DNA of 64,000 nucleotides from KBS-96 sp964247975. Lineage in GTDB: Bacteria > Acidobacteriota > Terriglobia > Bryobacterales > Bryobacteraceae. Made by a program: the position numbers and the translations under genes. The stretch is from assembly GCA_964247975.1 (NCBI GenBank), contig CAXTWH010000011.1, positions 54,084 through 118,083 on the forward strand, written 5' to 3'. The notes beneath the pieces are model-generated. The model was given only the letters and a program-made list of their open reading frames with translations. It was not told the DNA's origin and ran no database searches. Of the stretch, positions 26,383 to 34,453 are shown one piece after another (within the stretch, counting starts at the first letter, position 1; each line of letters starts with the position of its first letter).

Positions 26383-26742
26383 ACAATGTAAGTTCCTGGC
26401 TTATCTATGACTTAGAGCATAATTTCGCATCCTCAACGGGTGGAAATCCATCTAATTGGAGCAGCGCAAAAGACCGCTTAAAAAGATTAATTCAGAGTTT
26501 CGCCAGAAAATTTACTAGGATTAAGCAATAAGCCCTAAATTCCCGTGTTGACGGCAAGCCGTCATGATATATTGGTTTTAGATCATGTTCGCCTTTTATT
26601 CTCCTCCTGGCGAAACGAAATTACCAGGAGAATTTGGCGAGCGAAAATTGAGACTTTGCGGTTTACAGAATGCCAGCTTGTAAAGCAGGTCTCACCGGGA
26701 ACAAGGCTACGAAAGAAAACAGAAGGGACATGAAGAAAGGGC
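26383..26742. other. Divergent intergenic region with regulatory structure, no gene
   Basis: This 360-base stretch is AT-rich. It holds a perfect inverted repeat at 26549-26564 and a second hairpin (CTCCTGG at 26604-26610 with CCAGGAG at 26624-26630) that would lie in the 5' leader of the ATPase gene. An ATG at 26730 with AGAAGGGAC upstream could encode an 11-residue leader peptide (MKKGRVAARRF), but this is too short to support. The open frames here have no protein-like composition. Confidence 0.4.
26548..26573 (+). promoter_or_regulatory. Perfect palindrome overlapping a candidate -35 element
   Basis: TGACGGC at 26549-26555, a two-base AA spacer and GCCGTCA at 26558-26564 form a perfect 16-base inverted repeat. 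It overlaps TTGACG (26548-26553), and TATATT follows at 26568-26573 at a short 14-base spacing. This is the expected geometry for an operator that blocks RNA polymerase. The regulator is unknown. Confidence 0.5.
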
Positions 26743-26832
26743 GTGTTGCAGCACGCCGCTTCTAATGACTTGCGTATGAACAGTTCAAGCATAACATCAC
26801 CGGGCGCCTCGGTTGCAAGGGGAAGCTCAAAA

Positions 26833-28002
26833 ATGGCATTCCAATTTAAGAAAGCCGTCAAATATGACGCCAAGGGACGTGTAGCTTTAATCGGACCAGC
26901 AGGTTCGGGCAAAAGCTATACGATGCTTGAATTCGCTCGTTCGCTGGCCGGCCCGAACGGGAAGGTGGCGGCGGTGGATACCGAGCACGGCTCGTTGTCG
27001 AAGTATGCCGATATGTTCGACTTCGACGTGATCGAGCTGGATAGCTATTCGCCGGAGAATTTCATGGCGGCACTGGATGCAGCAGAAGCTCAGAAGTATG
27101 ACGTGTTCTGTTGCGATTCGCTTTCCCACTTTTGGGTGGGCAAAGACGGCGCGCTGGAATTTGTTGATGTCGCTAATAAGCGGCAGCGCGATCAACACGG
27201 CGGGTGGCGCGATTGGCGTCCGCACGAACGGGCGATGGTTGACCGCATGATTTCTTCCCCTTGCCACATTGTTGTGACCATGCGCACCAAGAACGACTAT
27301 GTGGAAGAAATGAATTCGCAAGGCAAGAAGGTTCGCCGCAAGATCGGTCTTGCGCCGGTGCAGCGCGAAGGCTTGGAATACGAGTTCGATCTGGTCGGCT
27401 ACATGGACGAAGACAACACGTTCATTGTGGATAAGACCCGCTGCCCTGCTTATTCCAAGAAGGCGATTACGCAGCCTGCGGAAAAGGATTTCGCAGCTTT
27501 CAATATGTGGCTGCGCGGCGTGGACCGCAATGCTCCCGCAGCGGATATTTCCGCTGCCCAAGCGCCGACCATTGTGAAGAACAGGCCGAACGATGGCGCC
27601 AACGCCTCGCCGCTGCCTTCCGCAAAGGCTTGGAACACTGCCAACGGCAACTCTTCTGAAGAAGTGCCGGAAGCGGTGAACGAGCTTTGGAAGCGCATGA
27701 CTACTCGCGCCGGTTATACCAATGTGTTTGCTGATTTGAAGCAGAACCTGGTGGAACTGCTCGGACCGAGCTACGGCGAATCCAACTTCAATGCGATTTT
27801 GAAGCGCTACGGACGCCAAACGCCGGATGAGTTTGTGTCAGGCCAGAACCGGAGCTTTGCGGAAGCGCGGCAGTGCGCGCGCGACCTGTACCGCAGTGTT
27901 CAGGAGTTGATGGTAGCGCAGCAGGCCGAAGGCGGCAACGCTACGGAAGTGGTGGCGGAAGATGAAGCAGAGTTTGAGGACGAAGCGCAGTTGGTGAGTT
28001 AA
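26833..28002 (+). CDS. Phage-type RecA-like ATPase (Sak4/AAA_24-like)
   Basis: A 389-residue protein. Residues 1 to about 230 are a RecA-like ATPase domain: Walker A GPAGSGKSY (21-29), the AVDTEHGS strand (about 47-54), Walker B VFCCDSLSHFW (91-101) and a QREGLEYEFDLVGYMDED segment. This matches phage nucleotide-binding proteins of the Sak4/AAA_24 type, which act in single-strand annealing or recombination. A linker with NRPNDGANASPLPSAKA leads to a helical C-terminal domain (about 270-370) and an acidic tail (EDEAEFEDEAQ), as seen in proteins that contact other replication factors. The ATG at 26833 has AGGGG ten bases upstream; the frame opens at 26743. No phage structural genes are nearby. 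Confidence 0.72.
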   Translation: MAFQFKKAVKYDAKGRVALIGPAGSGKSYTMLEFARSLAGPNGKVAAVDTEHGSLSKYADMFDFDVIELDSYSPENFMAALDAAEAQKYDVFCCDSLSHFWVGKDGALEFVDVANKRQRDQHGGWRDWRPHERAMVDRMISSPCHIVVTMRTKNDYVEEMNSQGKKVRRKIGLAPVQREGLEYEFDLVGYMDEDNTFIVDKTRCPAYSKKAITQPAEKDFAAFNMWLRGVDRNAPAADISAAQAPTIVKNRPNDGANASPLPSAKAWNTANGNSSEEVPEAVNELWKRMTTRAGYTNVFADLKQNLVELLGPSYGESNFNAILKRYGRQTPDEFVSGQNRSFAEARQCARDLYRSVQELMVAQQAEGGNATEVVAEDEAEFEDEAQLVS

Positions 28003-28022
28003 GACCTGGAATCACATCAGGC

Positions 28023-28059
28023 AAGGCCGAAGCTTTGACAGCAAAGTTTCGGCCTTTTT
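28023..28059 (+). terminator. Intrinsic terminator after the ATPase gene
   Basis: GGCCGAA at 28025-28031 plus CTTTG pair with CAAAG plus TTCGGCC (ending 28054), with one G-T wobble between the two helices and a four-base loop. Five T residues follow. Confidence 0.85.
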
Positions 28060-28134
28060 CTTTGTTCGAACTGCGCTGTTAGCGTTGCCGAGGCAGACCG
28101 CCGCGTGAAACCGGAAAATCGGTAAGATGGAGAA

Positions 28135-28401
28135 ATGGAAGCGAACCCTGAGTTCTGGGCTGACTGTTCTCTTGTAAGCATCGACCAGGAAGTGATGCAT
28201 GGCGAGCCGGTGTTCAAAGAAACACGCATGCCGGTCGAGGATGCGATCGAAAACTACTATGCTTACCGCGATCTACAAGGCATGTCGGATGAGGAAGCGA
28301 TAAAGGCGACCCTTGAATCGTTCCGGACGATTCCTGGCGCTGACGCTTTGCGCGCGGTTCTGGCCTATGAGACTGCCCGCGAACACCAGTTGCAGTCTTG
28401 A
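28135..28401 (+). CDS. DUF433-domain antitoxin-like protein
   Basis: An 88-residue protein with the DUF433 pattern: HGEPVFKETRMPVEDAIENY, then QGMSDEEAIKATLESF. DUF433 proteins carry a helix-turn-helix and are usually the antitoxin of a type II pair with a DUF5615 PIN-like toxin. Here the toxin gene directly follows and its start overlaps the stop of this gene, so the pairing is clear. Members bind their own promoter; no obvious palindrome was found in the 80 bases upstream. Confidence 0.85.
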   Translation: MEANPEFWADCSLVSIDQEVMHGEPVFKETRMPVEDAIENYYAYRDLQGMSDEEAIKATLESFRTIPGADALRAVLAYETAREHQLQS

Positions 28402-28763
28402 GCAAGGTCGCACTGGATGAAGGAGTGCCTGAGCAGATCGCGGATTATCTTCCGAGTTACGATGTCCAAAGCGTACGGCAATTGGGACTGAAAGGCACAA
28501 AAAACGGAAAGCTTCTCGATGCGATTGAGGCTGGCGGTTTTCGCACCTTCATCACGAACGATAAGAATCTTGAATATCAGCAGCATGAGCTTCACCGCAG
28601 GCTGTTTTCAATCCTGCTCCTAAGCACGAATCATGGGCCAACGATCAGGCCGAATGTTGGAGCGATCTCCTCCGCACTGGACGGAGCTAAACCCGGTACT
28701 GTGAGCAAGGTGGACTGCGGTACGTTCGTCCGACGCAGATTTCGCAAATCTGAGCGGCCGTAG
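28398..28763 (+). CDS. DUF5615 PIN-like toxin-family protein
   Basis: A 121-residue protein of the DUF5615/Mut7-C PIN-like group: KVALDEGVPEQIADYLPSYD (acidic Asp7/Glu8), VRQLGLKGTKNGKLLDAIEA and FITNDKNLEYQQ (Asp55). The fold predicts a metal-dependent RNase toxin. The start is TTG at 28398, overlapping the antitoxin stop (TTGAG), so translation is coupled. The C-terminal 20 residues (VDCGTFVRRRFRKSERP) are more basic than usual for the family and could be an extension after loss of the original stop. Confidence 0.8.
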   Translation: MSKVALDEGVPEQIADYLPSYDVQSVRQLGLKGTKNGKLLDAIEAGGFRTFITNDKNLEYQQHELHRRLFSILLLSTNHGPTIRPNVGAISSALDGAKPGTVSKVDCGTFVRRRFRKSERP

Positions 28764-28810
28764 CAATGCAGTTGTAAGCGACGCCTCTATCTTCTACTTA
28801 TCGCAAGGTG

Positions 28811-28823
28811 TAGGATATACCTA
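28811..28823 (+). promoter_or_regulatory. Candidate PadR operator
   Basis: TAGG-ATATA-CCTA at 28811-28823 is an inverted repeat lying 12 bases before the padR ATG and touching the ribosome binding site TAGGAG. PadR repressors usually control their own operon from such dyads. The binding is inferred, not shown. Confidence 0.4.
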
Positions 28824-28835
28824 GGAGTTCGAGGT

Positions 28836-29192
28836 ATGACCATTTTCCGGTCCGCGAAGTCTGATTTGCCGCAAGGCACCTTGGATCTGCTTATATTGAA
28901 AATTCTTGCATTGGGTCCGAGTCATGGGTATGCGATTGCACAGCGACTGCAGCAGGTTTCTCGTGACGTTGTGCAGGTTCCGCAGGGTTCGCTTTACCCG
29001 GCCCTGCATCGATTGGAGAACCGAGGCTGGCTAGCAGCCGACTGGAAGGAAAGCGCAACAGGCCGAGAAGCGAAATTTTACCGGTTGACCCGAAAAGGGC
29101 GGGCGCACCTGGAAGAACAAACGGCGAGTTGGCAGCGATTGGCGGAGGCTGTTGGACTGATCCTCAGCTTGAACGAGGGCGGTGCGCAATGA
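28836..29192 (+). CDS. PadR-family transcriptional regulator
   Basis: A 118-residue winged-helix protein with the PadR hallmark segments: LPQGTLDLLILKILALGPSH, GYAIAQRLQQ, VPQGSLYPALHRLENRGWL and GREAKFYRLTRKGR. The short C-terminal helix (ASWQRLAEAVGLIL) is the dimerisation part. It overlaps the ADOP permease gene by four bases (ATGA). The padR-ADOP pair is very common in acidobacteria and the regulator probably senses a compound handled by the permease. Confidence 0.93.
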   Translation: MTIFRSAKSDLPQGTLDLLILKILALGPSHGYAIAQRLQQVSRDVVQVPQGSLYPALHRLENRGWLAADWKESATGREAKFYRLTRKGRAHLEEQTASWQRLAEAVGLILSLNEGGAQ

Positions 29193-31876
29193 CTTGGTGG
29201 CAGCGGCTCTTTCGGCATAAACAACAGGAAGCGGATCTTCAGAAGGAACTTCAATTCCACCTGGACGAAAGAATGGCCGCTTTAAAAGAAAGCGGCCTGA
29301 ATGAAACAGATGCCTACCGCCAGGTTCGCCAGGAGTTTGGCGGTCCGGAACAAATTAAAGAGGAATGCCGGGATGCTCGCGGCACGGCTTGGCTCGAATC
29401 GTTAACGCAAGACCTGCGATACGCTGTTCGCATCCTTCGAAATAGTCCGGCGTTCACGCTGGCTGCTATCTGCACACTTGCACTCTGCAGCGGAGCCAAT
29501 ACCGCGATCTTCCAATTATTGGATGCGGTGCGTCTCCGTACGCTGCCTGTACCCGCGCCGGAACAACTGGCTAAAATTCAAATACACAACGGGAATGGCG
29601 GATGGGGCATTACAAATAATGTTTACAATCTGTCGTATCCATTGTTTGAACAGGTTCGCGGCCCTAGCGAATCATTTTCCGGAATTTTCGCGTGGCAAAT
29701 GGCCACAGAGCGAATCGGAGAGGGAGCGGCAAGTCGCCCGGCGGATGTACTTCAGGTGAGCGGCGGGTTCTTTGACGCGCTTCAAGTCTCGCCCGTAGCA
29801 GGCCGATTGCTGCATGACGATGACGATGTGAGAGGATGCGCAACACCCAGCGTCGTTGTGAGCTACAGCTTCTGGCAGCACGAGTTTGGAGATCAGTTAT
29901 TGAGTGCTGGCACAAAACTATTTGTAAGCGGACACCGCCTGGAAGTAGTAGGGGTGACTCCACTGGGGTTCTCCGGTCCCGAGATCGGACGAAAATTTGA
30001 TCTTGCTCTTCCGTTGTGCTCGCTGGCAATTCTTCATCCCGGAGATGAATCAGTTCAACGTCGAGATCTATTCTGGCTGAATGTGATGGGGCGATTGAAA
30101 CCGGGCTGGACGTTCAAACGCGCTTCCGAATATTTGCAGGCAATCAGCCCGACCCTGATGCAAGCTACCGAACCAACGGGCTACAGTTCTTCCCAGCTTA
30201 ATAGGTATCTCCGGTTTCGCTTGGAAGCAACTCCAGGAGCAAAGGGAGTAAGCCATCTGCGTGAGCAGTATGACCGCTCGCTCCTGCTTCTGTTGGGAAT
30301 CACTGGACTGGTGCTTCTGCTGGCTTCCGCTAATCTGGCAAATTTGATGTTGGCGCGCGCCAGCACGAGGGGACGTGAATTTGCGGTGAGGATGGCAGTG
30401 GGAGCAAGTCGCGTTCGCTTGGTTCGTCAGTCGCTTTGCGAAAGTCTGCTTTTGTCTTCTGCCGGGGCAGTTTTGGGTCTTTTGTCGGCTAAAGTGCTTA
30501 GTTCAACAATCGTGAGATTTCTTAATACAGAGAGTAACTCCTTGTATCTCGATCTGCGGCTTGATTGGCGCATGATTTCATTCACCAGTTTTCTAGCAAC
30601 CTTTATTTGTGTGTTGCTTGGAGTATTGCCGGCATTTCGAAGCGCCCGAACGCAGCCGAGCGCAGCAATGAAGACAGCCGGGCGCAGCCTTACGATTGAT
30701 GCACAGCAGATGAGATTTCAGCGGCTCGTGATTGTGTTGCAGGTTTCGATCTCGTTTGTGCTTTTGACGGGCGCTTTGCTTTTTATTGTGAGCTTTCGAG
30801 GTCTGATTACGATGAACCCGGGATTTCGTGAACAAGGTATTCTCGCGGCTTCCTTCGACATGTCGCGAATAGCCAAAGGACCCGACGAAATTCGTTCGTA
30901 CAGAAAACAACTATTAGAGTTAGTGCGCAATACGCCGCAAGTAGAGGCAACCGGTTTTACCAGCACTCTTTTAATTGGCGGCGGCATGTGGTCGCTTGGC
31001 ATTAAGACACAAGGTGACCCTACAAGCGGCAGCAGATTTACATGGATCGGTCCAGGCTATCTACAGACTCTAGAGACCCCGTTGCTGGCAGGACGTGATT
31101 TCAATGAACACGATGCGGCTGGATCCCCCAACGTCGCTATCGTCAATCAAACCTTTGCCCGCCAGTTCTTTCCCAACATCAATCCTTTAGGGCAGACGTT
31201 TCGAACTGTAACCGAACCCAATTATCCGGAAACCGAATATCAAATCGTCGGGCTCATCAAAGATACGAAGTATTTTGATCTACGCGAACCTGCTCCACCC
31301 ATAGCCTACGCACCCTCAGAGCAGCGAGAACAGATAGAGCCTTACATGAACTTTTACATTCGCACGGCGGGATCATTGGGAACTGTGGAAATGGCGATAC
31401 GCCGTCGAGTTGATGCCTGGCATTCGAATATTCCTATGGACTTCCATGTTTTTCAACGGCAAATTGAGGATAACTTTGTACGTGAACGAATGCTGGCGAT
31501 GTTATCAGGCTTATTCGGTGTTCTTGCCGTGTTGTTGGCCACGATTGGGCTTTACGGCGTTCTTGCTTATAATGTTGCCCGCCGCCGAGGCGAGATTGGG
31601 ATTCGAATGGCGCTCGGCGCGACCAGCAGCCGTATCATTCGATTAGTGATGGGTGAAGCGGCGCTTCTGGTCGCGCTTGGTTTAGCACTTGGGTTCTGCT
31701 GCGCGCTGGCCCTTACTCGTGCAGTGGCTTCGCTGGTGTTTAATGTTTCCGCGCACGACCCGTTTCTTTTGACTCTGGCCGCCCTCGTTTTAGTGACTAC
31801 CGCCGGCATAGGTGGTTTTTTACCCGCTCAGCGGGCCGCACGGCTGGACCCAATGGTGGTATTGCGTGATGAGTAA
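29189..31876 (+). CDS. ADOP-type (MacB/FtsX-like) ABC transporter permease
   Basis: An 895-residue membrane protein. The cytoplasmic N-terminus (LQFHLDERMAALKESGLNE, RQEFGGPEQIKEECRDAR) is the ADOP signature. A first membrane helix (about residue 85) precedes the periplasmic MacB-like core (PVPAPEQLAKIQIHNG), then an FtsX domain (LANLMLARASTRGREFAVRM), a second MacB-like core and a second FtsX domain (YNVARRRGEIGIRMALGATS). No ATPase gene is adjacent, which is why these are called orphan permeases. The likely role is export or mechanotransmission across the envelope. The frame extends upstream to 29129, but the ATG at 29189 overlaps the padR stop. Confidence 0.92.
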   Translation: MTWWQRLFRHKQQEADLQKELQFHLDERMAALKESGLNETDAYRQVRQEFGGPEQIKEECRDARGTAWLESLTQDLRYAVRILRNSPAFTLAAICTLALCSGANTAIFQLLDAVRLRTLPVPAPEQLAKIQIHNGNGGWGITNNVYNLSYPLFEQVRGPSESFSGIFAWQMATERIGEGAASRPADVLQVSGGFFDALQVSPVAGRLLHDDDDVRGCATPSVVVSYSFWQHEFGDQLLSAGTKLFVSGHRLEVVGVTPLGFSGPEIGRKFDLALPLCSLAILHPGDESVQRRDLFWLNVMGRLKPGWTFKRASEYLQAISPTLMQATEPTGYSSSQLNRYLRFRLEATPGAKGVSHLREQYDRSLLLLLGITGLVLLLASANLANLMLARASTRGREFAVRMAVGASRVRLVRQSLCESLLLSSAGAVLGLLSAKVLSSTIVRFLNTESNSLYLDLRLDWRMISFTSFLATFICVLLGVLPAFRSARTQPSAAMKTAGRSLTIDAQQMRFQRLVIVLQVSISFVLLTGALLFIVSFRGLITMNPGFREQGILAASFDMSRIAKGPDEIRSYRKQLLELVRNTPQVEATGFTSTLLIGGGMWSLGIKTQGDPTSGSRFTWIGPGYLQTLETPLLAGRDFNEHDAAGSPNVAIVNQTFARQFFPNINPLGQTFRTVTEPNYPETEYQIVGLIKDTKYFDLREPAPPIAYAPSEQREQIEPYMNFYIRTAGSLGTVEMAIRRRVDAWHSNIPMDFHVFQRQIEDNFVRERMLAMLSGLFGVLAVLLATIGLYGVLAYNVARRRGEIGIRMALGATSSRIIRLVMGEAALLVALGLALGFCCALALTRAVASLVFNVSAHDPFLLTLAALVLVTTAGIGGFLPAQRAARLDPMVVLRDE

Positions 31877-32058
31877 CGCTACTATCTCGACCGGCGCTCC
31901 GATCTACCTGAGCAGTATCGTGCTATTAGCTGAGTAGGCGAAGGCTTTACTCACTGATCTTCGAAGCACGCGAGAACGAAGCAGGAGAATACTACCATTT
32001 AGTGACTTTGTGGAAGGCAACGCGACAGGAACAAGAACTCTATGAAGAACAATCTTAA
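31877..32058 (+). pseudogene. Decayed partner gene upstream of the CopG-like antitoxin
   Basis: Directly after the ADOP stop the sequence still reads like a protein in two frames. Frame one gives RYYLDRRSDLPEQYRAIS, then TGA, VGEGFTH, then a second TGA. Frame two (from 31930) gives LYSLIFEARENEAGEYYHLV, then TLWKATRQEQELYEEQS and a stop at 32058 that overlaps the next gene's ATG at 32042. Replacing each TGA by TGG and correcting one frameshift would restore a continuous C-terminal toxin-like segment with the KATRxExxxYEE ending seen in BrnT-like toxins. The N-terminal part is missing. Confidence 0.5.
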
Positions 32059-32323
32059 ACAAAACAAACCTGTAAAAGCGGAAACCATTGCGCGCCTTGC
32101 TGATCAAGGAAAGGACGTTTCCCGATTCTTCACGAATGCGGGCCAGCGTATGGAACCAGTTCAGCGGGTGAATGTGGATTTTGCCTCGCCGATGTTAAAA
32201 GAATTGGATAAGGCAGCGAAGGAACTGAACATCAGCCGCCAAGCATTCATCAAAACTCTGCTCCGCCAAGCGCTGTATCATCGTTTAGCTATCGCCACGC
32301 GAACTACAAAAAGTAAGCCCTAG
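32042..32323 (+). CDS. CopG/ribbon-helix-helix antitoxin-like protein
   Basis: A 93-residue protein. The core VNVDFASPMLKELDKAAKEL with NISRQAFIKTLLRQAL matches the COG5304-type CopG antitoxins (ribbon-helix-helix plus an N-terminal segment with LADQGKDVSRFF). It would repress its own promoter and neutralise a toxin. The partner gene just upstream is decayed, so this looks like an orphan antitoxin, perhaps kept to counter a related toxin elsewhere. AGGAAC lies about ten bases before the ATG. Confidence 0.78.
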   Translation: MKNNLKQNKPVKAETIARLADQGKDVSRFFTNAGQRMEPVQRVNVDFASPMLKELDKAAKELNISRQAFIKTLLRQALYHRLAIATRTTKSKP

Positions 32324-32324
32324 A

Positions 32325-34379
32325 CTACTTCAATTCAGTCATAAACCGTTCCGGCGTTGCGCCCGGCACAAATTGAAACGGAAGCGCAAAGGTGGTCATC
32401 TCCGCAGTTCCGCCCGTGTGACCGGCTTTTTTCGTGTTTTGCGAGATAGTGGAGGTGACGCGCCGGAAGCTGCGGTACGCGTCATAAGCGCCCATCGGAT
32501 TCAGCACAGCCGAGTAGGTTTCCCATCCGAACGAAGCAAAATCGTAGGCAAGCTTCATACGCTCGCCAAAAGTCAGCGTTTCTTTTCCCAGTTTTGCCGT
32601 ATCATAGCCGACGGTGTTTGCCACCAGATGCGTGTACTGGTTGGCGAAGCGCCGCGCTCCCGGGCCCCGCGGCGGAACTTCCAGCGCCAGGTGCAGCGGC
32701 TCGATCCAGAGCTTATTGGTTTTCTTTTTATCTTTCAACAATTCAAGATAAATGTACTCATCACGAGTTTCCAGCTTGCGAATGTTGGCGGTTCCGCTGA
32801 AGCCGGAGTTAGTCGCCGGGTCCCAGAGAAGCTGTCCGGTGCCGATGCCAGGAACCGGCTTGTGGCGGCGTGGATTGTAAAGCGACAGTTCCGTGACTCG
32901 CAGCTCATCACGGGCAATATCAATCCGTGAAAACTGTATGGGTAGATTCTTTTTCCGCTTTGCATCCCCGGGCACGTGCGTATAAACCGCGCCATAAAAC
33001 GAAAGCGCGGCTCCAGCGGACGCCAGCGAGCGACCATGCCATTCCGCATGAGCAAAATCGTTTCGCTGCATAGCCAGCAACGCACCCATCGTTTGCACAT
33101 CGGGCGACAACGGATGAATAGCGGCGGCTTCCTGCAAATGTACGGCGCATTGTTCCATTTGGTTTAATGCGTAATGTTTATGCGCCAGGTCGCCGTCAAT
33201 CAGGTGACGACGCAGCAGCGTTTCTAAAGGCGCTCTTGCCGCTAAAAGCGCATTCTGATATTGCGCTTCGCGTTCCGATTTAACTTTAATCGCAATCTCC
33301 GCTTCACTGCGCAGGATTTCATCCGATCCGCTGAACAAATTCCGCCAGGCGGCTTCCGCTGTTTTCGTATCCGCCAGCGCATCGGCAAGCAGCGCGGTTT
33401 GATGATTCGATTCGGCAAAGGAAGGAAGAACCTCGGCGGCCTTTTTGTAGGTGGCGAGGGCAGCCGCGAATTTTTGCTGCGATAACTGCGTGAACGCCTG
33501 TTGATAAAGTTGCCGGACGGCTTCTCCCTGCGGCGCAGGTAATTCAGCTAATCGCCGCATCAATGCGGCCACTGCCATTCGTTGTGTATCCGCTTCGCTA
33601 TCGCGCAGCGTAGCGCTTTCGAGCACGGATGCAGCTTGAGAGAATTTTCCGTCCATCGCAGCGCATAATCCACGATCCATGCGCAGGGCGCCTGATTCGC
33701 CCGGAGCCTGGGCAATGCTGTTCACTGCGGCGCAAGGGTTGCCAAGGTCCAACTCGTCCCGGTCCGCTGAACTCAGCCATCGTCCTTGCACGGCGAGAAT
33801 GGATTTATTTACATTTTCGGCGGCTTCGGCAGGAAGGCTGGTGAGCGAAACGGGCATCACTTGTTTCTGTTCCGGCTGCGAATCGCGCCATGCGCCGAGC
33901 AGTCCCACCAAACGCAGCCGGGTTGCTTCGTTCGCGCTGCTGCCGACGGCTCGTACTAGAAATTTCTCGCTTTCGTCCCAATGGCCGGTGCGATGTTGAA
34001 CCAGCGCTTGATCGTAAAGCACTGTGGCATTGCCCGGCTGCGTTTGTTCGGCTTCGGTCAGCGTTTTACCGGCCGCGGCAAAATCGTTCTGGTCCCAAGC
34101 GCGATTCGCGTCTATTAAAAGAGCGCGCACCCGCTTGCGGTTCTGCGCATCCAGCCGCTCCAATCCTTTTTCCGCGTCTTTACTGAAGATTTTCGCTTCT
34201 GCGGCCAGGTAGCTGCGGCGCGCGTCAGCAGCGTGCCCGGCGTGTTCGGCTTCTTCGCCTTCCTTCACCAGTTTTTTCGCGGCATCTTCTTTGAGTTTGC
34301 GCTGTTGTTTGGCAGGGTCGGCCCCATGCAGAGCCAATCCGCTGCATAAGAACAGGAGCGGTAGTTTCTTCAATCTCAT
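32325..34379 (-). CDS. Secreted TPR-repeat protein
   Basis: A 684-residue protein with a signal peptide (MRLKKLPLLFLCSGLALHGA). The N-terminal two thirds are tetratricopeptide-like (KLVKEGEEAEHAGHAADARR, ANRAWDQNDFAAAGKTLTEA, ALATYKKAAEVLPSFAES, HLQEAAAIHPLSPDVQTMGA). The C-terminal third is different, with ELRVTELSLYNPRRHK, DEYIYLELLKDKKKTN and WIEPLHLALEVPPR, and has no family I know. The ATG at 34379 is preferred over the frame start at 34427 because it gives the leader. It follows the LamG protein gene on the same strand by 74 bases. Confidence 0.75.
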   Translation of the reverse strand: MRLKKLPLLFLCSGLALHGADPAKQQRKLKEDAAKKLVKEGEEAEHAGHAADARRSYLAAEAKIFSKDAEKGLERLDAQNRKRVRALLIDANRAWDQNDFAAAGKTLTEAEQTQPGNATVLYDQALVQHRTGHWDESEKFLVRAVGSSANEATRLRLVGLLGAWRDSQPEQKQVMPVSLTSLPAEAAENVNKSILAVQGRWLSSADRDELDLGNPCAAVNSIAQAPGESGALRMDRGLCAAMDGKFSQAASVLESATLRDSEADTQRMAVAALMRRLAELPAPQGEAVRQLYQQAFTQLSQQKFAAALATYKKAAEVLPSFAESNHQTALLADALADTKTAEAAWRNLFSGSDEILRSEAEIAIKVKSEREAQYQNALLAARAPLETLLRRHLIDGDLAHKHYALNQMEQCAVHLQEAAAIHPLSPDVQTMGALLAMQRNDFAHAEWHGRSLASAGAALSFYGAVYTHVPGDAKRKKNLPIQFSRIDIARDELRVTELSLYNPRRHKPVPGIGTGQLLWDPATNSGFSGTANIRKLETRDEYIYLELLKDKKKTNKLWIEPLHLALEVPPRGPGARRFANQYTHLVANTVGYDTAKLGKETLTFGERMKLAYDFASFGWETYSAVLNPMGAYDAYRSFRRVTSTISQNTKKAGHTGGTAEMTTFALPFQFVPGATPERFMTELK

Positions 34380-34453
34380 GATGAACTTCTTAACTTGAAA
34401 TCGAGGCGCGCGGAAGTTCGATAACAACGCTCCCGCACGCCTCGCTTCAGGCG

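Noticed and set aside
26730..26765. An 11-residue leader peptide (MKKGRVAARRF) before the ATPase gene
   Set aside because: It is too short to tell from chance and has no attenuator-like structure linked to it.
26887..27819. A 310-codon minus-strand frame opposite the Sak4-like ATPase
   Set aside because: It is the reverse shadow of the ATPase codons, rich in His/Arg, with no recognisable motif.
31877..32058. TGA read as Trp or selenocysteine in the segment after the ADOP gene
   Set aside because: A frameshift is also needed, no SECIS-like hairpin was seen, and surrounding genes use TGA as stop; decay is simpler.
25948..32323. A prophage or integrative element covering the accessory region
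   Set aside because: No integrase, attachment repeat, capsid or terminase gene was seen; only one phage-type ATPase and toxin-antitoxin genes support it.
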